Source: Bacillota bacterium
Lineage (GTDB): Bacteria > Bacillota > UBA994
DNA length: 64,000 bases
Direction of reading: 5' to 3'
Assembly: GCA_009773495.1 (NCBI GenBank)
Contig: WSXW01000010.1
Span: forward strand, 1-64,000
This document shows, one piece after another, positions 49,888 through 60,049 of the stretch. A model generated the notes under the pieces. That model was not told the DNA's origin. It did no database searches and saw nothing but the letters and a program-made list of their open reading frames with translations. The translations under genes were made by a program, and so were the position numbers. Position 1 is the stretch's first letter. Every line of letters begins with the position of its first letter.

Positions 49888-49982
49888 ACGGGGGGGAGTA
49901 ACCCTATCCAGCTTGCCAACATACTGGGCGATGAACCCTGGCAACTGGGGCAATTATTAATTGCTGGCGAGACTTCCGGTGC
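49888..49982 (+). ncRNA. yybP-ykoY-like (manganese) riboswitch
   Basis: ggggggagtaac...gccaacatactgggcgatgaaccctggcaactgggg...ggcgagacttccgg; followed by a terminator and a GDT1-family gene. Confidence 0.75.
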
Positions 49983-50006
49983 TTTTTTAGGCACCGGAAG
50001 TTTTTT
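49972..50006 (+). terminator. Intrinsic terminator, riboswitch expression platform
   Basis: acttccggtgc ttttttag gcaccggaagt tttttg; 5' arm overlaps the conserved gagac block. Confidence 0.85.
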
Positions 50007-50024
50007 GTTTCGCCGGAGAGGCTA

Positions 50025-50210
50025 CGGTACCACTGGCCGAGGACACTTCACGAAGTCACTGATACCACTGGGGGACCGTCTGATTTATGAAAAGTAAGAT
50101 AGGTGATAGAGCAAATCAGGCTAGGTCGACTTAAACCCTGCTCTATACTATTATCTTCCTCCGTTCAGTGTACATCAGTGTCCTCGGCCAGTGAAAATCA
50201 GTGGTACCGT
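50025..50210. repeat. Inverted pair of 'CAGTG' intergenic repeats
   Basis: cggtaccactggccgaggacactt (50025-) versus tcagtgtcctcggccagtgaaaatcagtggtaccgtag (-50212); related copies at 87-132, 48877-48926, 52236-52286. Confidence 0.7.
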
Positions 50211-50275
50211 AGCTCCGTTCTTGTACGTTTCCTTTATATCGCTGTTGCGCATACTACATATCTGGAGGTTGTTTG

Positions 50276-50941
50276 ATGCTATCTATATTTTTACTCACAG
50301 CCGTTGTTGTTTTCTTAGCCGAACTCGGAGACAAAACCCAACTCGTGTGCATGGCCTTTGTGGCTCGCTTTGGGGTGTGGAAGGTACTATCCGCAGCTTC
50401 GGCCGCAGTTGTAGTCAACACAGGCTTAGCCGTGGCGCTTGGCGAAGGACTTAGCCGCATTGTTCCCTTCTCTACCCTGCAGATTATTGCGGGTGCGGGC
50501 TTTCTTGGCTTTGGCTTGTGGTCACTGCGCAGCGAAGAAGAAGAGGAAAACTGCCCTGATTCCAACCGTAAGAAAGGTAGCCCTTTTTGGACGGTATTCT
50601 TCACCTTTTTCGTGGCCGAGCTCGGAGATAAGACCCAGCTTATTACGTTAGGCCTCGCGGCAAAACAAGGCCTACCGGTTATCACCTGGCTGGGCGCAAG
50701 TGCCGGGCTAATTGCCGCCCAGGCTCTAGGCATATTTATGAGCGGATTTATCGCCAAACATATACCACCTAGAGCCTTGCAAGTAGGCGCCGCAGGTATT
50801 TTCTTTATTTTTGGTACCCTCAGCCTCTATCAGAACTTGCCTAAGCACTTTATTTCCCCGGTCGTCGTACTGGCATATGTACTCATACTTTCATTTCTCT
50901 CCTATCTTTTGCTCAGGAAAAAATCCTCCACTTTGGAGTAG
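50276..50941 (+). CDS. TMEM165/GDT1 (UPF0016) family cation transporter
   Basis: Duplicated ELGDKTQ motif (AELGDKTQLVCMAF and AELGDKTQLITLGL). Confidence 0.93.
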   Translation: MLSIFLLTAVVVFLAELGDKTQLVCMAFVARFGVWKVLSAASAAVVVNTGLAVALGEGLSRIVPFSTLQIIAGAGFLGFGLWSLRSEEEEENCPDSNRKKGSPFWTVFFTFFVAELGDKTQLITLGLAAKQGLPVITWLGASAGLIAAQALGIFMSGFIAKHIPPRALQVGAAGIFFIFGTLSLYQNLPKHFISPVVVLAYVLILSFLSYLLLRKKSSTLE

Positions 50942-51007
50942 GTTGCATCGCGGATAGCGAATATTAGGTAGATGACCAAAGCATTTTGCCCGGCAGGGGC
51001 CTAACAG

Positions 51008-51039
51008 AACTTGGGCACGCCATGGCGTGCCCCTACAAA
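51008..51039. repeat. REP-like palindrome
   Basis: acttgggcacgccatggcgtgcccctacaaaa, related to the 14910-15060 cluster. Confidence 0.65.
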
Positions 51040-51096
51040 AGCGCGACCTCAACCATGTGCTATGCGCATCCCCATACTGTTCAAAGGAGGGCACTG

Positions 51097-52113
51097 ATGC
51101 AAGATTTACTGCTGCAGACAGTACTAGAAAAACTTCCAGAAACGCTACATACCCTAAACATAGAACCGATAACCATCGGCCAGAGCGGTAGCAGGGTTTA
51201 CCGCTTGCGCCCCAAAAACGCCCAAGCAGTAGTGCTAAAGATCACCGAGCCTCAAGTTATGCCTGAGTACCTCACCGCAGGATACCCTCATATTGCCGAT
51301 ACGGAGTATAACTTCTACACCCAGCTAGCGCCAAGACTAGGCCTCCCCTGCCCTAAGCTTATTGAATATGGGCGACTCGCAGGTAAGGCTTCATTCTTAG
51401 TGCTGGAAGATGTAACCCTTAACAGCTATATCCCCCCTGAAGGGCACATGTGGAGCACGGCCGAGATGATATCAATTGTGACTACTTATGCACAAATGCA
51501 TGGGCGTGCGCAGAGACTCTTCTCTCAACACGGTGTTCCCACTTGGCTTAACCCCGACCCGCGGCTGATCTACAGTGCAGAGAAAACTGAGGGTTATCTT
51601 CGCGCATTGGCCCAAAACTCATGGACTAAAGATACAGCAAGCCCAATCGTATTGTCGGCTGGGCTTAAGCAGTTGCTCCTAGAGCTGCAAAACAGTCTTA
51701 GAAACCTGCCTCCCACGCTGTTATACAACGACTTCTATCCGCCTAATGTCGCCTTATCTAAGGCAGGTGGCTCGGCCGTCCTATTTGATTACCAACTGAT
51801 TAGCTCTGGCCCGCATCATATAGATATTAGTAACATCGGCTTCCTGAGAAGTGACAAGACCTTTTGCCAAGTGGACGGCGAAGCAGTGCTAGCACATTAC
51901 CTCCACATTCTTAGCCGTCAGGCGGGGGAGGTAACCTCACCCTTGATGTTCCTCAGTGACTACCGCCACGCTAATCTCCTAGCCTGGGCCGACTATCTGC
52001 CCCGCTTCGTACGCGCCATGCATCGAAGCAATGCTAAGAATGAACACTGGGGCCAATGGATGGATGATATGTTCGCAAAATGCATGCAGGTATGGGCGCG
52101 CGAGCTTAGTTAA
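51097..52113 (+). CDS. Aminoglycoside phosphotransferase/APH-like kinase
   Basis: LIEYGRLAGKASFLVLEDV, LLYNDFYPPNVALSKAGGSAVLFDYQLI. ATG at 51097 after aaggaggg; the longer ORF overlaps a REP element. Confidence 0.75.
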   Translation: MQDLLLQTVLEKLPETLHTLNIEPITIGQSGSRVYRLRPKNAQAVVLKITEPQVMPEYLTAGYPHIADTEYNFYTQLAPRLGLPCPKLIEYGRLAGKASFLVLEDVTLNSYIPPEGHMWSTAEMISIVTTYAQMHGRAQRLFSQHGVPTWLNPDPRLIYSAEKTEGYLRALAQNSWTKDTASPIVLSAGLKQLLLELQNSLRNLPPTLLYNDFYPPNVALSKAGGSAVLFDYQLISSGPHHIDISNIGFLRSDKTFCQVDGEAVLAHYLHILSRQAGEVTSPLMFLSDYRHANLLAWADYLPRFVRAMHRSNAKNEHWGQWMDDMFAKCMQVWARELS

Positions 52114-52300
52114 GATCGCAAGAACTAGGGCAAGTGCCCTGGTTCTCTTTCCAAATCTTCTGTAGGGAAGACCGACAACGTCAGGCCCCGCACCCTAAAG
52201 GCTGCTCGTGTTTTAACGTTGCTAACAAACCCCCATCTTTCAGTGTAAATCAGCCCTCGTTTCAGGTCTCGGTCAGTGGTACAGGTTCCCTCGTACCCTC

Positions 52301-54991
52301 CTACCTCCTCACCACCGCCGTACCCCAGCCCGCAAAGCGCGGGCTATGCGTGAGCAAGACGCTCTGCCTGTTCATATTGGCTAGGGCCTCTTGTATCCTA
52401 GTGAGACGCTCCCCATCACTAGTAAGAAAGGGATCATCAAAGATCAGGGGGGGTTCTTTATCCTGTGAGGTAAGATCAGCAATCGCTAAGCGCAAAGCTA
52501 AGTAGAGCTGATCTTGGGTTCCTTGGCTCAACTGACCAGGGACTATGAGCTTTCCATCTTCAGTCCTTACCCCAATGCTAAATTCCTCGTCTAGTACTAC
52601 TCCTCGGCCTAAGCCTGCAATCCGTGCGAAATGAAAAGTTGCTCGCTCTGCTAAACGCTCGCGGTAGGAGCTTTGAAACTCCCCCGCTGCAGCCTCTAGT
52701 TCATCTATGGCTATGCCTAACGCCCTTGCTTCACGCATAAGCATCGCCTCTTCCTCTGCGAGCTCGTGCAAGTGGTCTGCACCCTGAGCCACGTTTTGCA
52801 GCGTCTTACCTTCTAGTATGCCTTGCCTTTGGCGCAACTCAAACATGCGAGCTTCCAGCCTGTCTAACTCTAACTGATGCTGCCTAACCTTTTCTTCTAG
52901 GGCCAGCTTCACCTCTGTAACCACAAGTGGGTCCCTAGCTGCATCTACCCCTGGCAAACCTGGGTTGCCATCGATGAGAGTGCGCCAGTCCTTAAGGGTT
53001 ACGTAGACTTCGCCCGCCTGCTGCTCTGCTAAGTCGTTCAACCCTTCGACGGTATCCACACTGTAAGTTGAAAAAATCTGCCTTAAAGCTGCTCCCTTTT
53101 CTCGTAGCTTACTTAGGACTGCTGTCTCTATCCGCATAATTGCATGGCCAATGTCTTGCAGGTCTGAAGTAACCAAGGCAAACCTCTTGGCTTGCTCTTC
53201 GAGGTCCTCCCAAGTCGCTTGGTTTACATTCTCCACTCGCCCTAATAGGCCTTCGCCCCCACTGTCAATACCGAGCAGGCCGAGAACGGCATAATGCCTC
53301 TCCGGCATCACACGGCTAAGTCGGTCTACAAACTGCTCGTATTTGCCCTTGTTCTCTGCTAGCTCGGCTGCAGCCACCAGACAAGAGTCGTTCGCTTTTC
53401 TACTAAGCTCCCTGTATTGGAGCAGTTCCTCGCGTGCCAGTGGCCAGTGCTCAGGCACCAGCGCTGCCACTAAGGGAAGTTGGTGCTCTAACTGCTTAGC
53501 TTGCTCTGCTATGTGCGAGATTTCTCTCTGGTAAACTGCGGCCTCGGCAGGGTCTTGCCGCCACAAAACCGCTGTTAATACCCCTGCCCCTGTCAGTATC
53601 AAGGCCATGGCCATACCCATCGTCTCACCGGGCACAAACAAGGCTACAATCCCCAGGGCGAGCCCGGTAAACAATGGCCACCACTGTCGACGGGGCTTGC
53701 TTTTTGCTCGGGCCAGCTGTGTTATTAGCCGGTGCCTGCCCTCCTCCACAGAGGATCGTTGCTGTAAGAGCTCGGGGGAGTTATCGGGCAGAGTCTGTGG
53801 TGAGGCCCCATACTTACCCCTAAAGGCCTCACCACATTGTTCAGCCTGCTCGCACAACCCTCTAGCCTCTTGTTGTTCCTGTTCGGCTAGCACCACTGCT
53901 TGACTTAATTCTGACTTCTGCTGGATTTTCTCCTTCAGCCACAGCCGGGCGCTAAAAATCGCCTCGCCGGGATTAGAGCCCAGAGAAGCAAATGGTTCCA
54001 GTAAAACTAATTCTACCTTATATTGCTCCCGCTTCTGGTAGTGCTCCTGCACATTTTCTGCTCCATCAACCTGTTTTTGGAGAATAGCCTGTTCGGTAAT
54101 CAGCTCTTGGGCCTGTTTCAGTGCCGTCTGCGTCGCCCGCACACGCCGTCTCTCAATTTCGTAGCGATCACGGCAGGTCAACCACTGCTGAAAAGACGAG
54201 AGCACCTTCTGCTGGGTTCCCAAACTTCTTTTTAAGGTATTCCGCTCGTTACCAACCTGTTCGATCTCTGCAACTACCGTTGTTAGCTCGCCTACCTCTA
54301 AGCTCTGAACCTTAACCTCTTGTTCTAGCTCACGCTGCTGGCGCTTAAGCGAGTCTAACTTGCGTTCGGTACGCCCTGAATTCAGGCTACTGCAATAGGT
54401 ATTCCAGTCCATGGTCACTTCTTTGAGGGACGCTATTAGCTCCTTAAGAACCGCCTTGTACTGAGAGCCGCCCCCGGACAATAGTTGCTGCACCTTTTCG
54501 TCGAGCTTATCTGTGGATGGCAACGGCTGCTCTACAAAGTAGGTCTGCCTAAAAACGTCTAGGCTCTCTATACTAATTTGCTCGCGCAGGAAGCGCAGGT
54601 AAGTCACGTTAGGTTTAATGGCGCGTGGGTTATGAGTGCCACTTATGAGCTCCTGCCATTCGCCCTTTTCCCCTCGCCGCCTCACAACAATGGCGTTATC
54701 CTCAAAGCGACGACGAATGTGGTACAGCTTGGTGCCGACTGTAAGCATAACTTCTCCTTCGAAGTTCTGCTCCTGCTGCCAGTTCCGATAGCGCTCTGTG
54801 GTAAAACCGCTCGCGTCCCCGCTAACGGCAAGTCCAAAGAGCACTGCAGCTAGACCCGCAGCCATAGTAGACTTGCCACTTTCGTTGGGCCCCCAAAGAA
54901 CATTTGGACCTGGCCCAAACTCAAAGACGGCTTCATCCGCATAGAGCCCAAAACCTCGCAGGATGAGCTTATTAAATAGAACTACTTCCAT
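52301..54991 (-). CDS. yhaN: AAA/Rad50-like ATPase, YhaN type
   Basis: LRGFGLYADEAVFEFGPGPNVLWGPNESGKSTMAAGLAAVLFG; coiled coil; LSQGTQDQLYLALRLAIAD; PLIFDDPFLTSD. Confidence 0.85.
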   Translation of the reverse strand: MEVVLFNKLILRGFGLYADEAVFEFGPGPNVLWGPNESGKSTMAAGLAAVLFGLAVSGDASGFTTERYRNWQQEQNFEGEVMLTVGTKLYHIRRRFEDNAIVVRRRGEKGEWQELISGTHNPRAIKPNVTYLRFLREQISIESLDVFRQTYFVEQPLPSTDKLDEKVQQLLSGGGSQYKAVLKELIASLKEVTMDWNTYCSSLNSGRTERKLDSLKRQQRELEQEVKVQSLEVGELTTVVAEIEQVGNERNTLKRSLGTQQKVLSSFQQWLTCRDRYEIERRRVRATQTALKQAQELITEQAILQKQVDGAENVQEHYQKREQYKVELVLLEPFASLGSNPGEAIFSARLWLKEKIQQKSELSQAVVLAEQEQQEARGLCEQAEQCGEAFRGKYGASPQTLPDNSPELLQQRSSVEEGRHRLITQLARAKSKPRRQWWPLFTGLALGIVALFVPGETMGMAMALILTGAGVLTAVLWRQDPAEAAVYQREISHIAEQAKQLEHQLPLVAALVPEHWPLAREELLQYRELSRKANDSCLVAAAELAENKGKYEQFVDRLSRVMPERHYAVLGLLGIDSGGEGLLGRVENVNQATWEDLEEQAKRFALVTSDLQDIGHAIMRIETAVLSKLREKGAALRQIFSTYSVDTVEGLNDLAEQQAGEVYVTLKDWRTLIDGNPGLPGVDAARDPLVVTEVKLALEEKVRQHQLELDRLEARMFELRQRQGILEGKTLQNVAQGADHLHELAEEEAMLMREARALGIAIDELEAAAGEFQSSYRERLAERATFHFARIAGLGRGVVLDEEFSIGVRTEDGKLIVPGQLSQGTQDQLYLALRLAIADLTSQDKEPPLIFDDPFLTSDGERLTRIQEALANMNRQSVLLTHSPRFAGWGTAVVRR

Positions 54992-56111
54992 TTTTACCTC
55001 CTTTAAAGGCTCGCAGGCCCTTCTGGAGTGCCCGCAGATAGTCGGCTTTCTCCTCTGATTTTTCAACTGATTCCAGGCGTGTAAGTATACGCCTCACAAA
55101 GTTGCCCCTTATACTTGTTTCTTGTCTTAGCTCTTCTACTAGAGCGGGCGAAATACTCTCGGTCTGATCAACTATCTCCAGGTAAGAAAACAACCCCTCG
55201 CTCGCTTGCTCTAGGGCCTGCTCGTCTATATCGAAGGCTGCTGTGCCTTTGAGTACTAGCCGCACTAGGGCCTGAGGGTCACCCAGTGAGGCTACAAAAC
55301 GGCGCAATTCTATTTCTGTCTCTACCTCATCTAGCTTTATTTCCACGACCCGATGTGGACGGACTTGGAGGGGAATGGTTTGGAGCTTAACACCTTGTCC
55401 GTCGATATGAACGCACTGCACATTTCCCGTACCGAGGTCGTCAAAACCTCTGGCCTCAGTGGCACCACAATAGGACACCACCCCTCTCCCCACCCGGTGC
55501 TCACTCGCCCGGTGAAAATGCCCGAGTGCCGTATAATCGTAGTTGGCCCTAGCTAGCTCCGTGCTACTGAGTGGCAGGTTGCGCTCCCCAGCGTTCCAGT
55601 CTAGCGAACCATGAAATATCCCGATATGTATTCCCGGCAAGTCGCGGCGCGGGAGCTCGGCCAAAGGGCGATCACACCTAGTTAGGCCAGCCGTATATGC
55701 GACGCTGTAAATATACACCTGCTCACCACCTATATCTAGGGTATCAATGTACGAGGGGTTGGCCTCGCGCACTAGCAAACCGGGCCAACGCAATTCGTAC
55801 TGCCTATACACCGAATCGTGGTATGTAATCTCATCATGGTTGCCAGGCACCGTTACCAGCGCCTTGCCGGCTTTGCTCAGGCGGTTTAGTTCGCGCAGTG
55901 CAGCCTCCACCACCGCAGACTCTGGCCGATGAGTATCAAAAAGGTCTCCAGCTATTACTACCATGTCTATACCATGTTTGCCCTCAAGTGCCATATCGAT
56001 AGTTTTGCGTAGCATCTCATTGCGCTCCCGCGCTCTCTCCTGAGCCCCCGAGCCGAGAAACCGCGGCTGCCACCCTAGGTGTAGGTCAGATAAATGCAAA
56101 AAACGAAGCAT
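54972..56111 (-). CDS. yhaO: DNA repair exonuclease/metallophosphoesterase, YhaO type
   Basis: MLRFLHLSDLHLGWQP, VIAGDLFDTHRPE, VPGNHDE, GIFHGSL, ALGHFHRA; overlaps yhaN. Confidence 0.87.
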   Translation of the reverse strand: MLRFLHLSDLHLGWQPRFLGSGAQERARERNEMLRKTIDMALEGKHGIDMVVIAGDLFDTHRPESAVVEAALRELNRLSKAGKALVTVPGNHDEITYHDSVYRQYELRWPGLLVREANPSYIDTLDIGGEQVYIYSVAYTAGLTRCDRPLAELPRRDLPGIHIGIFHGSLDWNAGERNLPLSSTELARANYDYTALGHFHRASEHRVGRGVVSYCGATEARGFDDLGTGNVQCVHIDGQGVKLQTIPLQVRPHRVVEIKLDEVETEIELRRFVASLGDPQALVRLVLKGTAAFDIDEQALEQASEGLFSYLEIVDQTESISPALVEELRQETSIRGNFVRRILTRLESVEKSEEKADYLRALQKGLRAFKGGKNGSSSI

Positions 56112-56384
56112 GTCCCCACCTCCTACAACCATTATATGGCCTTGACTGTGCTCCAACAACAGTGAGTGCAAAGCCCTGACACAATAATATCCCTAATTGC
56201 CAACGGGGCTATGGCGTTCTTACGTAGCATCGTGATACATCATGATGTACCATCAGGCCGCGGGCAACCACCCTTCTAGGCGCTATGAACCGTCATACAT
56301 TGTGAGATGCCTGTGTTGCATTTGTGGCGAAAGTAGAAACCCATTGGTATAATCTAAACAACAAAGCCTATGGGAGGTAAAATT

Positions 56385-57197
56385 TTGGAGATAATTACGA
56401 GCACTCAAAACCTAACTATTAAAGAGATTCGCAAATTGCAGCAGCGCAAGCACCGTGTAGAGACCGGGCTTTGTTTTGTTGAAGGTATCCAGCCTGTGCT
56501 GCGGGCCCTAGAAAACGACATTGTACCGCAGACCCTCGTTTACGCCCCAGAACTCCTAACGAGTGAGGTAGCTCTTGGTGTCTTGGATTTGTTAAGAGAT
56601 AAAGTCAGGCTACTCGCTGTAAGCTCCGCCCTCTTTGCCGATATTTCTGAGCGCGACAACCCTGTGGGTCTAGCCGCAATAGTCCGGACCCCGATCAAAC
56701 AATTAGCCGACCTAGTAGTCACCGAGCGGGCCATCTACACTGCTCTAGTAGACATTAAAAACCCCGGCAACTTAGGTACAATCGTTCGTACCATTGACTC
56801 TATTGCCGGAAGCGGCCTGATCATAATGGGCCAGACCGCAGACCCTTACGACCCCGCCTGTATTAAGGCTAGTATGGGCACGGTCTTTAACATCCCTATT
56901 GTCAGTATCGCCGACCCTAGAGAGTTTTTGGCTTGGTGCAAGCAAAACGGGGTCTCGCTCATTACTACCTCAGCTAAAGCCCCACACAATATTGGCGAAA
57001 CGGCTTTAACCTGCCCCTGTGCTGTGATGCTGGGCAGCGAGGCGCAAGGTCTGCCCACCGAGCTCATGGCAGCTGGCGACATACCCGTGCGCATCCCCAT
57101 GTATGGGCAGGCTTCGTCGTTGAACTTAGCCGTTGCCGCGGGAATAATTCTATATGAGGTAAAGAAGGGGCAGCAGAGACAAATCGCTAATCACTAG
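56385..57197 (+). CDS. TrmH/SpoU-family RNA 2'-O-methyltransferase
   Basis: KNPGNLGTIVRTIDSIAGSGLI, MGTVFNIPIV, VMLGSEAQGLP, RIPMYGQASSLNLAVAAGIILYE. TTG after ggaggt. Confidence 0.9.
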   Translation: MEIITSTQNLTIKEIRKLQQRKHRVETGLCFVEGIQPVLRALENDIVPQTLVYAPELLTSEVALGVLDLLRDKVRLLAVSSALFADISERDNPVGLAAIVRTPIKQLADLVVTERAIYTALVDIKNPGNLGTIVRTIDSIAGSGLIIMGQTADPYDPACIKASMGTVFNIPIVSIADPREFLAWCKQNGVSLITTSAKAPHNIGETALTCPCAVMLGSEAQGLPTELMAAGDIPVRIPMYGQASSLNLAVAAGIILYEVKKGQQRQIANH

Positions 57198-57321
57198 GGG
57201 GAGCACCAGGTGATTGGTACGCACACTATTTCATCTTTTATATACATTACGTGTTCACACACTGGGAAAATGCAGTATAATTATCTAGGACAAGCGTCTA
57301 TAATAAGAGGAGGTTGACTTT

Positions 57322-58401
57322 TTGAAAAAATTATTTCTAGGTATTCTCGTTGTGTCAATGCTGGCAGCTACACTGCTCGGTTGCACCCCCAAGCCAGCAC
57401 CCGTGGTAAAATACAAGGTTGGCATGGTCACTGATGCAGGCACTATTGATGACAAATCCTTTAACCAAGGAACCTGGGAAGGCATCCAAAAGGCTGCGAC
57501 GGATATGGATCTCGACATTAAGTACTTAAAGCCTGCCGGAACCACAGAGGCGCATTACATTACTGAGATCGACAACCTTGTAGCCGCTGGATACAAATTT
57601 ATCGTAACTCCCGGTTTTAAATTTGAAACCACCATTTTTGCGGCTCAAACTAAGCACAAAGATTCTAAGTTCGTGTTAATCGATGGTTCCCCTCATGCTG
57701 GCGACTGGACTTCTGTCGTAGGGAACAACACTGTATCCATTTTCTTTGCTGAGCACGAATCTGGCTTCCTAGCTGGTGTTGCTGCGGCACAACAGATTAA
57801 GACTGGTGAATTTGGCTTTATCGGTGGCATGGAAATTCCTCCAGTTCAGAAATTTAACTGGGGCTTCCAACAGGGTATTGCTTATGCTAACAAGAACTTT
57901 GGCACAAGCATTACCATGAAAGAGGAAAACGTAATTTACGAAGGTTCTTTTGAGAGAATAGAAGCAGGCCAGCAATTAGCCGCTACCATGTACGACAATG
58001 GCGTGAAGGCTATCTTTGCTGCAGCAGGTGGCGTAGGTATTGGAGTTATCCAAGAAGCCGTAGCACGCGCTGAGGCAGGGAAAGAAGCATGGGTGATTGG
58101 TGTTGACGTCGACCAATATGCTGCCGGAATTTATGGCACAAAGCAGGACAAGTCCGTTATTCTGACTTCGGCCATGAAGTACATCGATCAAGCCGCATAT
58201 GACATGATTAAGGCTGAGAAAGCCGGCACGTTCCCCGGTGGGAAAACCCTGACGTTCGATGCCAAGAACAACGGTATCGGAATCCCTAAGACTAACCCTA
58301 ATCTAAGCGCAGAAATCCAGGCCAGCGTTGCTACAGTATTTGCTAAACTCAAGGACGGCAGCTTGGTTGTTGCTGCTGTTCAAGGAGACCTGATTAAGTA
58401 A
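57322..58401 (+). CDS. BMP family (PnrA-like) nucleoside-binding lipoprotein
   Basis: LLGCTPKP lipobox; KVGMVTDAGTIDDKSFNQGTWEGI; GFIGGMEIPPVQKF. Confidence 0.94.
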   Translation: MKKLFLGILVVSMLAATLLGCTPKPAPVVKYKVGMVTDAGTIDDKSFNQGTWEGIQKAATDMDLDIKYLKPAGTTEAHYITEIDNLVAAGYKFIVTPGFKFETTIFAAQTKHKDSKFVLIDGSPHAGDWTSVVGNNTVSIFFAEHESGFLAGVAAAQQIKTGEFGFIGGMEIPPVQKFNWGFQQGIAYANKNFGTSITMKEENVIYEGSFERIEAGQQLAATMYDNGVKAIFAAAGGVGIGVIQEAVARAEAGKEAWVIGVDVDQYAAGIYGTKQDKSVILTSAMKYIDQAAYDMIKAEKAGTFPGGKTLTFDAKNNGIGIPKTNPNLSAEIQASVATVFAKLKDGSLVVAAVQGDLIK

Positions 58402-58423
58402 GTCATTCCTACAGATGAGAGAG

Positions 58424-58447
58424 GGGCGGGTTTCCCGCCCTTTTTTT
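58424..58447 (+). terminator. Terminator/attenuator after the BMP gene
   Basis: gggcgggtttcccgccctttttttatg. Confidence 0.85.
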
Positions 58448-58516
58448 ATGTATTGTGTAGGCACGGATTCATGGTTATGATTATCTATAGTTACAGCAGT
58501 TAGAACCTGAGAGGAG

Positions 58517-60049
58517 ATGGTCTCTGTGGATTATGTTGTAGAATTGTTGGACATACGCAAGGAGTTTCCCAGTGTCGTAGCTTGTGATAATATTACCTTT
58601 CAGCTGAAGAGAGGGGAAATTCACGCTCTGTTAGGCGAAAATGGAGCAGGGAAATCTACACTGACCAACATCTTGTTTGGTCTTTATCAACCAGACAGCG
58701 GTAGTATACGGCTGCGCGGGAGAGAAGTGAGCATCCCTAACCCCAATGTGGCAAATCACTTAGGCATAGGAATGGTTCACCAACACTTCAAGCTTGTACA
58801 CAACTTCACAGTCACGGAGAACATCATCCTCGGCAGTGAGACGACTAACGGTCTCTTTATCGACCTTCGTTCTGCCGCTGCTCGCATTACAGAACTCTCC
58901 AATAAATACGGCTTAAACGTTAATCCCCATGCCAAAATATCCGACGTTTCTGTGGGTATGCAGCAGAGAGTAGAGATTCTCAAGATGTTATACCGCAACG
59001 CAGAAATCTTAATCTTTGATGAGCCTACTGCCGTATTAACTCCGCAAGAGATACAAGAACTCATGAAGATCATGAAAAACCTTATCGCCGAGGGCAAGTC
59101 CATTATTCTAATTACTCATAAACTCAAGGAAATCAAGGCCGTAGCAGATCGTTGCACTGTCATCCGCCGTGGTAAACTGATAGGTACGGTGGATGTGGCT
59201 TCTACTTCTCAGGAGACCTTAGCCGAAATGATGGTAGGGCGCAAAATTACATTTACCATAGACAAGCAAGAACAAGTCTGTGGTGGCAGTACCTTGGTCT
59301 TGGAGGGACTGTCCGTTCGCAATAACAACGGTGTTTTAGGCGTTAAGAACTTATCGTTGGAGGTACACGCCGGGGAAATTGTTGGTCTCGCAGGGATAGA
59401 CGGCAATGGTCAGGTTGAACTTGTAGAATCCATAATAGGACTGCGGAAAGTTGAAAGCGGCAAGATATTTCTTAAAGGGCACGACATTACAACCCTTCCC
59501 ATTCGGGATCGTCTTAATAGTGGCGTATCCCACATACCAGAGGACCGTCACAAGCACGGCTTAGTCCTTGAGTATACTGTGGGTGAAAATTTGATCCTCA
59601 AGATTTACAATCAAGAGCCGTTCTCACGCCGGGGCTTATTGCAGCGTGAGGCCATCGCCGAGCATTCCAACAGGGTTATTCAAGAATTTGATGTTCGCGC
59701 AGGACAGGGCGCTGCAACATCAGCTCGCTCTATGTCCGGAGGAAATCAGCAGAAAACCATAGTCGCCCGCGAGATAGATCGCAACCCTGATTTGCTTATC
59801 GCCGTACAGCCTACACGGGGATTAGATGTAGGGGCTATCGAATACATCCATCGGCGTCTGCTGGGGCAGCGAAATAAGGGCAAGGCCGTCCTCATGGTAT
59901 CTCTCGAACTAGACGAAATAATGAACCTATCTGATCGCATTGCCGTTATTAACAATGGCGAGTTAATTGGAGTTGTCGACGCAAATGATACCACCGAGAA
60001 TGAGGTAGGACTAATGATGGCAGGCATAAAGCGAGGTGCGATGGCGTGA
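58517..60049 (+). CDS. Nucleoside ABC transporter ATP-binding protein (two NBDs)
   Basis: GENGAGKST, degenerate second NBD GIDGNGQVELVE; MSGGNQQKTIVAREI. GTG at 58526 is an alternative start. Confidence 0.94.
   Translation: MVSVDYVVELLDIRKEFPSVVACDNITFQLKRGEIHALLGENGAGKSTLTNILFGLYQPDSGSIRLRGREVSIPNPNVANHLGIGMVHQHFKLVHNFTVTENIILGSETTNGLFIDLRSAAARITELSNKYGLNVNPHAKISDVSVGMQQRVEILKMLYRNAEILIFDEPTAVLTPQEIQELMKIMKNLIAEGKSIILITHKLKEIKAVADRCTVIRRGKLIGTVDVASTSQETLAEMMVGRKITFTIDKQEQVCGGSTLVLEGLSVRNNNGVLGVKNLSLEVHAGEIVGLAGIDGNGQVELVESIIGLRKVESGKIFLKGHDITTLPIRDRLNSGVSHIPEDRHKHGLVLEYTVGENLILKIYNQEPFSRRGLLQREAIAEHSNRVIQEFDVRAGQGAATSARSMSGGNQQKTIVAREIDRNPDLLIAVQPTRGLDVGAIEYIHRRLLGQRNKGKAVLMVSLELDEIMNLSDRIAVINNGELIGVVDANDTTENEVGLMMAGIKRGAMA

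Noticed and set aside
56210-56300. Small structured RNA upstream of the TrmH-family gene
   Set aside because: Only a short local palindrome (gatacatcatgatgtac); not enough to call an ncRNA.
57198-57321. Possible purine riboswitch upstream of the BMP/nucleoside transporter
   Set aside because: No recognisable purine aptamer core; only an ordinary promoter-like tataat was seen.
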